Shown in pieces: positions 17,817-25,838 of a stretch of DNA of 25,838 nucleotides (its first letter is position 1; each line of letters opens with the position of its first letter). The position numbers were made by a program, and so were the translations under genes. Under the pieces are notes generated by a model. That model worked only from the letters and a program-made list of their open reading frames with translations, did not search any database and was not told the origin of the DNA. This stretch comes from Ministeria vibrans ATCC 50519. Taxonomy: Eukaryota > Opisthokonta > Filasterea. The stretch lies in the NCBI GenBank assembly GCA_943704425.1, contig CALSCP010000913.1:1-25838 (forward strand). Reading direction: 5' to 3'.

Positions 17817-19579
17817 TTACTTCGATTTCTTGGCGGATCGTTTGGTTGAGACAGACAATTCCCTGAAAAGCACCGCGACGTCGAGCAAAACGGCACCGGC
17901 AAACACGCCTGGCGCAACAGTCCTATCAAGAGTGAGAGAGCGAGGCACAAGAGAGAGAGGAAAAGAAAGAATGAGGCAGAGAAAGAGAGAGTGTGCGTGG
18001 CGACAAGGTCTCATACTTTTGGAGGATGGACATGGCATCACGATTGAGAGTGCCGACAATGTACAATTTGAGGAAGACGGCGGCAAACAAAGCACGCGAC
18101 ACAAAGTACACCACAAGAGCCGATTGAGTGCTGTGGAAGAGAGGAAGGAGGGAGAGAGAACAAAGTGGTACAGAAAGAACAATGTGATAGAGAGGAAAAG
18201 AGTGCGTGTGTGAGTAGGTCATAGTGGTAAGGAAAGCGCAGTGCGCGTACCCAAGTTGGGCAAAAGGAGACTCGTCATCACCAAAGCGAACCACACGCGA
18301 GACACACACGATGGTCTCAACAATTGAGTCAAGGGCAAGGAGGAACATCATGAGAGGTGCGAAACCCGAGACGAGTGCCGACAAAGTGGCGGCAAGACGG
18401 ACGATAGCAGTGACAAGCATGGTGGAGCGGGTCTGAGCACTGCACAAAAAAAAAAGGATGATAAGTGGGAAGAGCAAAATACGATAGAACACCTCCTTAC
18501 GTTGGAGGCACAAACAGGAAGAGCATGGCGATGTGGTGCGCCCAGTATGAAGCCTGTACAAAAGACGGAGTGAGACAAGGTAGAAGAGTCGATAGGGCGT
18601 ACGTGGAGAATGAGAAAGAACTTGACGGGCCACGGCATGAGCGGGTCAAAGGCGGCCGCGGAAAGCGTCTCGAGACGAAGCATGCGCATGGAAATGACAA
18701 ATTGAAGGCCCATTGAGGCCATGATAAAGTGGAAGGTACTCATGACCATGTACTCGAAGGCGTAAAAGTGACGTTCACGCGCCTTCTCCACCGGCGGCAC
18801 CGTTGCACCACGTCGCCATCGCTTGATAAATTGGTTGATAAACATCTCAACAAGATTGCGCACCACAATCCAGACAACCTAAGAGAACGGGAGAGAGTGG
18901 AAAAGTGAGAGAAAGAAACAAAGTAACAAAGAGAGAAAAAAACAGAGCATAGTGCGATTTGATTTGGAGAGGGAAGAAGAGGAAGGGTATAGTGAACAAG
19001 AGAAGAGAAAGGAAGCGAGGGATAATATAATTATTATGTGTGTCAGAAGCCATTTGCCAAACGAACAACCATCAGCACTTTACCATGAAAAATAGAATCG
19101 GAAAGAGATCACGAGGACCGGCACGAAAGTCTTCGGAAAGCACGTCGCCGGTCTGGTCGCTGAAGGTCGTCACGTTGTGCTGGATCGAGTAAAACAGCCC
19201 AGCCAGTGATTGCGTTGGTTTGGGGACCGCTACGGAAAAGAACAGCGTGAATGCATGCGAAGCCCACGCGCAGCGGATAGCACAGCAGAGGGGCTGTGCC
19301 GGGGGCGGGTGGGTGGGTGGGCGCATGCAGCGGCGGTCGTACCAAGACCAAAAATCGCAATGATGAGCACCAGCGCCACATCGCCATAGTTCTCGAGCGC
19401 CAGCTGGTGCCATGTTGCCGGCTTCTTGTTGCCTCGTCTACAAACAACCCCCGTTGCGTGAGCACGACGCGTCCAGGCGGCGAATTCCTTTGTGACAGCA
19501 CTGCACAAGAGAAACACGAACAAGGAACACCGACGAAGCCGCGGCAGTACCTTCCTGTTGGAGCAGTAGGGCGCACCAT
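17817..19579 (-). CDS. TRAM1: TRAM1-like translocon-associated membrane protein (eight exons, 335 aa)
   Basis: TRAM helps the Sec61 channel insert signal-anchor and some secretory proteins in the ER membrane. Exons are 19579-19551, 19437-19343, 19229-19084, 18878-18603, 18553-18501, 18439-18251, 18130-18017 and 17922-17817; phases agree and the sum is 336 codons. The N-terminus is basic (RRGNKK), then QLALENYGDVALVLIIAIFG, aligning with the first membrane segment of animal TRAM. A lumenal NVT sequon at residues 60-62 matches the glycosylation site of TRAM1. Later landmarks are KFFLILHASYWAHHIAMLF (TLC-type core), LLALDSIVETIVCVSRVVRF and a final helix. The tail is short and basic (STKRSAKKSK), as in TRAM. 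It is slightly shorter than human TRAM1 (374 aa). The first exon is only 29 bp. Introns are strongly pyrimidine-rich in the sense strand. Confidence 0.9.
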
Positions 19580-19700
19580 GAGCGAGATGAACCTTGTGCG
19601 TCAAGCAAACAGATTACGATAAAAAAGTGTAAAGTAATGTGAATTGTGAAGAAGCATTCTCAATCACAAAGTGATCACAAACGAAAAGCGACAACACAAA

Positions 19701-19774
19701 CAGCTCAGAACCACTTTCTAAGCTACAGAAGCGTCGAGAGGAAACAGAGACAGGTTGGCTGTTGGCCAGACAAG
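19701..19774. repeat. Dispersed element, copy B (promoter/5' UTR of DCTD)
   Basis: About 74 bp aligning with 8988-9065. It contains a strong inverted repeat: AGCTCAGAA (19702-19710), loop CCACT, TTCTAAGCT (19716-19724). On the minus strand the single non-Watson-Crick position is a U-G wobble, giving nine consecutive pairs; on the plus strand it would be A-C. A second short stem (TGGC/GCCA) lies at 19757-19768. The similarity ends at CAAG, where a GTAAGT donor begins. Confidence 0.7.
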
Positions 19775-19829
19775 TAAGTGATGTTTTGACTTTTGAGTTT
19801 TGACATTTGAGTTTTGACTTGAATTTCAG
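19774..19829 (+). other. Possible 5'-UTR intron of DCTD
   Basis: A consensus donor GTAAGT at 19774 and acceptor TTTCAG ending at 19829 would remove 56 bp, a typical intron size here. The ATG follows 13 bp later. It rests only on splice-site quality. Confidence 0.4.
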
Positions 19830-19842
19830 TCTTCTTTTTCAC

Positions 19843-20750
19843 ATGGCGAAGCGCGAAGACTATCTCGAGTGGAACGACTACTTCATGGCGGTGGCCTTTC
19901 TGTCGGCCCAGCGATCAAAGGACCCGTCTTCACAGGGTGAGTTGAGTCGCGCGAGGTTGTATATAACATTGTGTGTGTGCTGCAGTGGGCGCGTGCATTG
20001 TCAACAGTGACAAGAAGATTGTCGGCATTGGCTACAACGGAATGCCCAACGGCTGCTCCGACGACGCTCTGCCGTGGGAGCGTGCTGGCGACTGGCTCGA
20101 CACCAAGTATCCTTACGTGTGCCACGCCGAACTCAACGCAGTACCCTCTTCACTGCCTTCTGCGCATTTGCTTGTTTACACACTCTAACCCATTTGCAGA
20201 TCCTCAACAAAAATTCGGCCGACGTCAAAGGCTGTACTCTTGTATGTATCATCTCTGACTACCTGCGTATGCACTGATTGGTGTTTCAGTATGTAGCATT
20301 GTTTCCGTGCAACGAGTGCGCCAAACTGATTATCCAGAGCGGTCCGAACAGTCATGGAGTGTCGCCTCTCTCTGTCTCTGTCTCTCTGACTCTACCTCTG
20401 TCTGTTTCTTCCATTATCACCTCCCTCCTTTCTCTCTCTCTCTTTGTCTCTTTGTCTCTCTGTTTCTCTGTCTCTCTGTCTCTCTCTCTCTGTATTTCTC
20501 TCTCTCGTGCATTCCAGGAATTCGAGAAGTCCTATTTGTCTCTGACAAGTACGCGGACAAGCCGGCGTTTGTAGCGTCACGGCGTCTCCTTGACCTTGCC
20601 GGCGTCGTGTGCAGGTACCTGAGTGGGATCTCTGCTTCATGTCGTCATCATCCTTCTCCCGATAGGCAATACATTCCCAAAAGACGGCGTATCACCATCG
20701 ACTTTGATGACATTGCCGGAACGCCAGCCAAACCCAGACAGACATTGTAA
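19843..20750 (+). CDS. DCTD: Deoxycytidylate (dCMP) deaminase
   Basis: Converts dCMP to dUMP, feeding thymidylate synthesis. Exons are 19843-19936, 19986-20140, 20200-20241, 20290-20341, 20518-20614 and 20666-20750; the sum is 175 codons (174 aa, against 178 in human). Close identity to animal DCTD runs throughout: [90 protein letters not shown]. Zinc is bound by His78 (in CHAE, with catalytic Glu80), Cys104 and Cys107 (PCNEC). The [12 protein letters not shown] segment belongs to the region that senses dCTP/dTTP in the family. Intron 4 has an atypical donor (GTCCGA) and is CT-rich. The gene diverges from TRAM1 and converges on the p67phox homologue 106 bp away. Confidence 0.96.
20371..20510 (+). 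repeat. (TCTCTGTC)n-type pyrimidine tract in DCTD intron 4
   Basis: A long CT/GTCTC-rich tract that fills most of the 176-bp intron 20342-20517 upstream of its acceptor TTCCAG. A similar CT tract recurs at 20801-20840 beyond the gene's stop. Confidence 0.85.
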
Positions 20751-20856
20751 AGTATAAAAATGAAGCGCCAGCACTCCAAATGTTTAATCTCGAAAATGTA
20801 CTCTGTCTCTCTCCCTCTGCTCTCTGTCTCTCTCTCTCTTGATCACACACTACGGT

Positions 20857-23800
20857 TCAAGGGTCTGAGCAGACAAGTTGCAGCTTGCCCTCGGCACCCT
20901 CAAGCGCCTCCTGCAGGTCATCGTCACTTGTCAGGGTAACAAGATCACCATCGGAGTCCTAACAGTACGAGAGAAATCGTGTATGTAAGTGTGTATGTGA
21001 GGACAGCGTAAAGGAAGAGCAACAGTAACAGATGGAAAAGGTGACACTCTTCGTCTATTATAAGTTCTATTTGCATCACTCTGAACTTGATCTATATGTC
21101 TCTCAATCAAGACGTACCACAAAACTCAAGTTGAGGGCGGACACGGCGAATTTGGTACAGATGGTGGCGAGAAGTTCACCAAAGGAAATGGTAACGGGCA
21201 CGACGACGAGACGCGTGTCGTGGTACTTGCACTTGACCTTGACCTTGGGGATTCCCGCGCCGGACGGGCGAGACGGTGGCGCTGCCGCGGTTGTACTGCT
21301 CACCGACACTGCGGCGACGGGCTGTGCAGGCGCTGGCACAGAGGCGAATATCTGGCCTGATGCAGCAGCCTGCAAACGAGCTCGGATCTCGTTGGCGTCT
21401 GCGGGTAGAGACGCATCGGCCTTTGGTGGCGCCATTGGCATAGCCGCTTCGCCTTGGCGGATGCGTACCTTGAGATCATTCATGCCTGTGGCAGCGCCGC
21501 CAGGAGCAGGAGCAGAAGCAGCAGCGGTGGGGTTGTTGCCACTGGGTGGTGCAGGACGCGGTGGCGCTGGTACACGGGGCTGTTCCGCCAGCGGACCCAG
21601 CTTCTTCTTGATTTCCTCGCCACGGCGCCCCGCCAGCAGAATCTTCAGGGGCTTCTTCGGTACGTCACGGATGCCTGGTGCGATCGAAGCGGATGGATTC
21701 GCATTCACAGGGGGTGCAGCAGCAGCAGCAGGAGCAGGAGCAACAGCATTGTTGTTCCACGTTGAGGCTGCTGGTTGCACAAAGGCAGGCTCGGCTGCAG
21801 TTGCATTGGTATCCCAAGTGGAGACTGCCGCGGGAGTGGGATCCGCCGCAGATGCTTCGGTGTCCCAAGTGGAGACTGATGTAGGCACAGGCGCAGTTGC
21901 AGCTGCATTGGAGTCCCAGGTGGAGACTGCCTCGGGAGCAGGAACTGCCGCAGCTGCATTGCTGTCCCACATGGAGATGGACGAAGGACGTGCGCTGAGC
22001 ATGGTGGATGAGTCGGGACGTGCACGTGCTGGCATGGGTCTGGGCGGCTGTGAGCTTGTAGGGCGTGCCGGTGCGGCAGAAGCTGCAGTCGCGTTGCTGT
22101 CCCAGGTCGAGACAGGCGCAGGTGTTGCATTGGTATCCCATGACGAAACGGCAATTGGAGCGTCAGTGTTCCATGTCGAAACAGGTGTTGCGGCTGCCGT
22201 TGGAGTGGGTGTCGCAGAAGGCACGACGTCTTGCCACGTCGAGACCTGCGGGGCCGCGGCATCCCAGGTGCTCTCCTCGTACCCGGCTTCCTCAGACCAC
22301 TGGCCTGAGGGTGCAGGTTCGACTGCGCCCCCACCAGCGCCCGTCAATGACTCTTGAATCGTTTGCGTGAGCTCGGCAACGTTGACATTGTACTCCATCT
22401 CTTCTGTGCCGTCGGCATGCGCCGCCTCTTCGGTATAGTACTCGTCCGCATGCGTCGCCTCGTCCGCCACATACTCATCAGCATAGTACGCCTGTCCGTG
22501 TTCATCATACACAAGCTCGGCCGTCGCCGCCAGAGCATTAGGATCGATCTCTTCGTCAAATTCGTCCCAGTCGGCTGTCTTTGCCAGCGCATCTGGGTCG
22601 ATTGCCTCGTCGAATTCGTCCCAGTCGCCTGCACTCGACACCACTGGATGTTCCGCGACAATTTCAGTCACAACGGACGCTTCGTCTGCCGCCGGAACCT
22701 GCTCGTCGTCCTGATGCGGTGCTTCTTCGTGCACGACGGCATGCTCGTGCTCATGCATATGCTCGGGTTCGTGTGTCTGTTCATGTTCATGCTCGTCGTG
22801 CACATACTCGTGAGCAGGAAGAGTCTCGGGCACTGGAGGTGTTGGTGCGGCAAACTCGGGCTCGGCTTCGCGCACCACTGCAGCAGGGGCAGGGGCGAGA
22901 ACAGGTGTAGCCCGAGCTAAAGCTTCCTGCTGCTGCTCGGCCGGTCCATTGGCGCTTGGCGATGAGGGGGGGACGCCAAAGGAAAGAGAAGAGGCAATTT
23001 TCTGGCGAAGCTGCCCAACAGACATCCGTGGGGTCTTGCCATTTGCCGCCTGCTCTTGCTCCTCCACCACTTCCTCCTCTTTTGGCGTCGTAGCGGCGAC
23101 GGGTGTTGCTTTGAGCGCCGCCTGGCTAGCAGAGAGTGCCTGGGCCAGCGTCGGCGCTGGCACAACAGTAACACCGGCGGAATTCATAGCTGGCGCGGGT
23201 GGAGGTGGAGGTGGTGGACCGGAGGCGTCGTCGTTGGGTGATGCAACGTGGTTTGAAGTGGAGATGGGAGTGGGCGCGGGTGCTTCACTCGGTTCGGTTA
23301 AACTTGGAGCAGTGACGGGAAGAACAGCGGATGCGGAGGAGGGTTTGATGCTGGCAAGCGAGCCGGCTCGCGAGGGAGGCTTCGACGAGAAAGTGGGTTT
23401 CTTGCTCAGAGGCGGGGGTGCGGGTTTCTTTGAGACAACAGGAGGCGCAGGGCGTGTGTCGGGAGTTGCACTGGGCGGCGTGGTCTTGGTTGCTAGGTCG
23501 ACGGGAGGAGTCGTAGATACAGAAGAGGTGGGCAGGTCAACAGCGGCAGAAGAAGACTCGCGTTTGAGTGTAAGAGCTGAGGATCGTTTGACGGGGGGAG
23601 GTGAGCGGGGCTTGCCCGTAATCACTGGCTTCACAATGGCCGGCGGGGGACCTGGTCGCTTGCCAAAGACGAGCGGACTGGGCTTGGGAGTGACAGACAC
23701 GGGATGATTCACAGGAGACACCACAGAAGGAGAAGCAACGGTCACCGACGCAGGTTTCATTGGGAGCGGGTCGGAGAGGGCCACCGAGACAGGTGAAGCA

Positions 23801-25257
23801 ATTGGTGGTACGGGAGCGACATCAGGTGTGGGGACAGAGGCGAGTGCGGAAGTAGGCAGGGCTGTGGGTGGAACTGCAACAACGGCTGCGGCAACGGCTG
23901 ATGAAACACTGCCGGCCGAAGGCGAATCAAGAGAAAACTCCTCGTTCCAGTCAATGTCGGGCGGAACACTTGTGACCTCTGTGTCCGAATCAAAGCCTTC
24001 GGCAAACTCAGCGTCCCAATCGTCGAATCCGGCATTGCCGTCGTACGCATCGGCCTGGATGGCCTCGTAAGGGTCATCGAGCGTCGGGGATGGTGGTTGC
24101 GGCACAGCCAGCGGAGGAGCCGCAGGCGTGATGGGCAGAGGTGTGGACATGGTCACAGAGTTGGCGCGTGCGGGGGGTGGGCGTGCCACGGGCTTGGCGA
24201 CAACCGGGCGGATTGTTGCTGGCGCCGGAGAAGGTGCTGCAGGTTTTGGACTGGGTTTGGTGGCGGTTGTAGTAGTAGTAGCAGCAGCAGCAGCAGCAGC
24301 CGGTGACGCCGAGCCCTCATGCGCCTCTTTCTCTGCCTTTTCACGCGCGAACCGTTCGGCGCGAGCCTGACCTAGAAACCGGGCGCGATCTAGGTTTGTA
24401 ATGGCCATGCGACTCGTGTAGGATGCTTCGATCTCGCGTGCGCGCTGAAAGTCTAGCTCCTTCTTGGCGAGGTTGGCGTCGCGCGTCGCCTTGGCACGCA
24501 CGCCTTCAAAGCCAACGGCAGTGTCGCTTGCGACGGCTGTCGCCACCACGCGTGCGTCGGACATGTGAAAGTCTTTCTTGGCATTGTTAACGCGCTTGAT
24601 CGAGGGACGGAATAGGAGTGTGTCGGGCAACTCGTAAATGTCGGTGCCCTGTGCGCCGCTCGTCTCGATGCGCTTCAACGTCGACCCAATGACGCTCTGA
24701 TGGCGCGCTTCCTGGATTACGTCGAGCGCCGCGCGCAGGTCGCCGGCCGCCAAATCGACTTGGCCAAGAAAGGCCAGGGCAATGGCGCGATTGTGCAGCA
24801 CCTCGCAGGCGTACAGCTTGAAGTTGAGCCCGAGCTGCTTGTAGTCGATGCGGACATTGCCGCGCAGGGTGTCGTACGCCTGCCCATACGCCTCAACCGC
24901 CTCGGCCGGCTGCCCGTGTCGGAAGTGCGCATTGCCACATGCGTAGTACGCCACTGCCATGTGCGGGTCTTTGTCGACAGCGTCGCAAAACGCCTAAACA
25001 CACAAAGGGAGAGAAAAAAAGAGAAGAAAAAAAACGATAACACATCAGAGAGAGATGTGGAGTGAAATAAGGGCGGAAAGGATGGGTACCACAACGGCAT
25101 CGGCATAGCGACCCAGCTTGACCTGGGTGAGGCCGACGTTGAAGCTCATCTTGGCATTGTCGTCCTCAATGAAAATGGACAGTGCCCGGTGGTAGTCGCG
25201 GCTCTCGAAGGCGCGGATGCCCTCGTTCCACTGGATCAGCTGCTCGCGCAACGACAT
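20857..25257 (-). CDS. NCF2: p67phox/NoxR-type NADPH oxidase activator with a giant disordered insert (1381 aa)
   Basis: Exons are 25257-25090, 24993-21118 and 20958-20857. Residues 1 to about 185 are the TPR domain of p67phox (MSLREQLIQWNEGIRAFESR, AVAYYACGNAHFRHGQ). The Rac-binding insertion RGNVRIDYKQLGL conserves Arg100, Asn102 and Asp106, equivalent to human R102/N104/D108. Residues about 198-219 (DARVVATAVASDTAVGF) match the oxidase activation domain at the same position as in human. The C-terminus (about 1305-1381) is a PB1 domain with an OPCA motif (DSDGDLVTLTSDDDL). Between them lie about 1,080 low-complexity residues: Pro-rich SH3-ligand-like stretches, a 30-residue His/Glu tract, four Trp-acidic motifs (DWDEFDE twice, DDWDAEF, DWNEEF) and about ten copies of a VSTWDxNA motif. 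No SH3 domain is present, as in fungal NoxR. The role inferred is Rac-dependent activation of a NOX flavocytochrome at a membrane. Confidence 0.92.
21740..22280 (-). repeat. Coding minisatellite: VSTWDxNA repeats
   Basis: Inside the p67phox homologue the motif (V/A/I)S(T/S/M)W(D/N)xxA recurs about nine times, with a tenth divergent copy (ESTWDAAA). Spacing is variable, mostly some 20-40 residues apart and filled with Ala/Pro/Thr. At DNA level the plus strand shows recurrent TCCCA(A/G)GT followed by GGAGAC. Copies differ in synonymous and linker positions, so this is not a recent perfect expansion. Confidence 0.85.
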
Positions 25258-25319
25258 GGTCGGCGTTCAGAAGGAGCGGGTGGTGAAAAATTGAAACTAT
25301 TTTGTGTTTGTAATTTGTA

Positions 25320-25325
25320 TTTATT
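25320..25325 (-). terminator. Poly(A) signal of the DEG/ENaC gene
   Basis: AATAAA on the minus strand about 60 bp after the stop codon at 25386-25388 and about 65 bp before the ATG of the p67phox homologue at 25257. Confidence 0.55.
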
Positions 25326-25385
25326 TTACTATTTCGTACAATTTGTATAGAGTGATAATGGATCGTTGAGTGAGGGAGTGTCTCA

Positions 25386-25675
25386 CTACGCAAGCTCAGA
25401 AAAAGTCGCCATGTCGAGCTCAATGCCAGTCTGACTCACGTTGATCGCCTTTACGTCTTTGTCGGTTGGATCATCGCGAGTGCTGTTGTTGTTGTTCATG
25501 TTGCTGTTGCTGTCGGTGTTGCTCTTGTTCCAGAAGAGAAACACCACAAACTCAACCCACTCGGCGACAGACAAGAGCGAAATGCCGGCAAAGAGACCAA
25601 GCAGACCACCGACGGCGGAAAACAGGTCAGCGTTGCTCTGCTTCGGCGATTCGTTGTAGTGGGTCTCAATGGTCG
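25386..25675 (-). CDS. DEG/ENaC/ASIC-family sodium channel, last exon only
   Basis: The exon begins after a CTTTAG acceptor (phase 1 join) and ends at a TAG, giving about 96 residues; the rest lies beyond the right edge. The sequence THYNESPKQSNADLFSAV precedes GGLLGLFAGISLLSVAEW, the hallmark second transmembrane segment of the family: the GG..GLF pre-TM2 signature, the G-x-S selectivity filter (GIS) and the conserved Glu after it. A polar, Asn/Asp-rich cytoplasmic tail of about 45 residues follows. The channel would conduct sodium across the plasma membrane. The extracellular domain and first membrane helix cannot be checked here. It stands upstream of, and in the same direction as, the p67phox homologue. 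Confidence 0.8.
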
Positions 25676-25745
25676 CTAAAGAGAGCAAAACGTCAAGGTC
25701 ATAGCTGATAGCTCGAGGAGAGAGAGAAAGAAAGAAACAAAGTGA

Positions 25746-25746
25746 T

Positions 25747-25838
<92 letters not shown>
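25746..25838. repeat. (GA)n microsatellite at the right end
   Basis: A nearly pure GA tract reaching the last base. It lies inside an intron of the DEG/ENaC gene (pyrimidine-rich in its sense strand) and presumably stopped assembly. Confidence 0.92.

Larger units (their letters stand above)
19580..19842. promoter_or_regulatory. Divergent intergenic region (TRAM1 / DCTD)
   Basis: 263 bp between two diverging start codons; it should carry both promoters. It contains copy B of the dispersed element and, next to it, a plausible 5'-UTR intron of DCTD. TTTTGA(C/G) repeats occur at 19784-19820. No TATA box was recognised. Confidence 0.5.

Noticed and set aside
19750-19790. U1-snRNA-like ACTTAC followed by CTGGC on the minus strand of copy B
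   Set aside because: The match is short and is simply the reverse complement of a GTAAGT donor. No Sm site or U1-like stem loops follow.
21032-22357. A 441-residue open frame on the plus strand
   Set aside because: It is antisense to the p67phox homologue, rich in Gly/Ala/Arg from complementary Ala/Pro codons, and has no family resemblance. It is a shadow of a GC-rich repetitive coding region.
25746-25838. Regular repeats that might suggest a CRISPR array or telomere
   Set aside because: The GA tract has no spacers, and its unit is not a known telomere repeat. It is a microsatellite in an intron of a eukaryotic gene.

Overview
This is a stretch of nuclear DNA from a eukaryote, most likely a unicellular relative of animals or fungi. 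Genes are broken by short GT-AG introns, there are no operons, and the products are ER-translocon, selenocysteine, NADPH-oxidase and metazoan-type channel proteins. I cannot fix the taxon. The gene set (SECISBP2, TRAM1, EEIG1/FAM102-type NT-C2, p67phox, DEG/ENaC) points to Amorphea/Obazoa (filasterean, apusomonad or similar). Coding DNA is GC-rich with C-ending codons. Intergenic DNA and introns carry AAT, A/T, CA and CT/GA microsatellites. The sequence begins with poly-A, ends in (GA)n and has a 10-N gap, so it looks like a whole short scaffold bounded by repeats.

Layout, left to right: (1) the 3' end of an unidentified + gene (70-445); (2) ASCC3/Slh1 helicase on - (578-5155), lacking its N-terminal third; (3) a 252-aa + gene with an STI1-like C-terminal module (5543-6560); (4) SECISBP2 on - (6777-8399); (5) a seven-exon NT-C2 (EEIG1/FAM102-like) gene on - (8668-9900), rebuilt here from small exons; (6) a 1189-aa + scaffold protein with PH, filamin, repeated YDxV/P tyrosine motifs and kinesin-light-chain-like TPRs (10164-14205); (7) an M16C metalloprotease on + (14347-17748); (8) TRAM1 on - in eight exons (17817-19579); (9) dCMP deaminase on + in six exons (19843-20750); (10) a 1381-aa p67phox/NoxR-type NADPH oxidase activator on - (20857-25257); (11) the last exon of a DEG/ENaC channel on - (25386-25675), running off the right end.

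Spliced models were built by joining reading frames at GT/AG sites so that phase and family homology agree; every complete model divides by three. Of the 29 introns, 12 start with GTAC and only 5 with GTRAG, an unusual donor preference. The genes do not form one pathway. Themes are translation and ribosome quality control (ASCC3, SECISBP2), ER insertion (TRAM1), pyrimidine metabolism (DCTD), and membrane or cytoskeletal signalling (PH-filamin-TPR scaffold, NT-C2 protein, p67phox, DEG/ENaC).

The most notable points are the truncated ASCC3 abutting an AAT microsatellite, a dispersed element of about 75 bp with a conserved hairpin in two places, the unusual architectures of the scaffold protein and the p67phox homologue, the PAM2-like N-terminus of SECISBP2, and a DEG/ENaC channel in an apparent protist.
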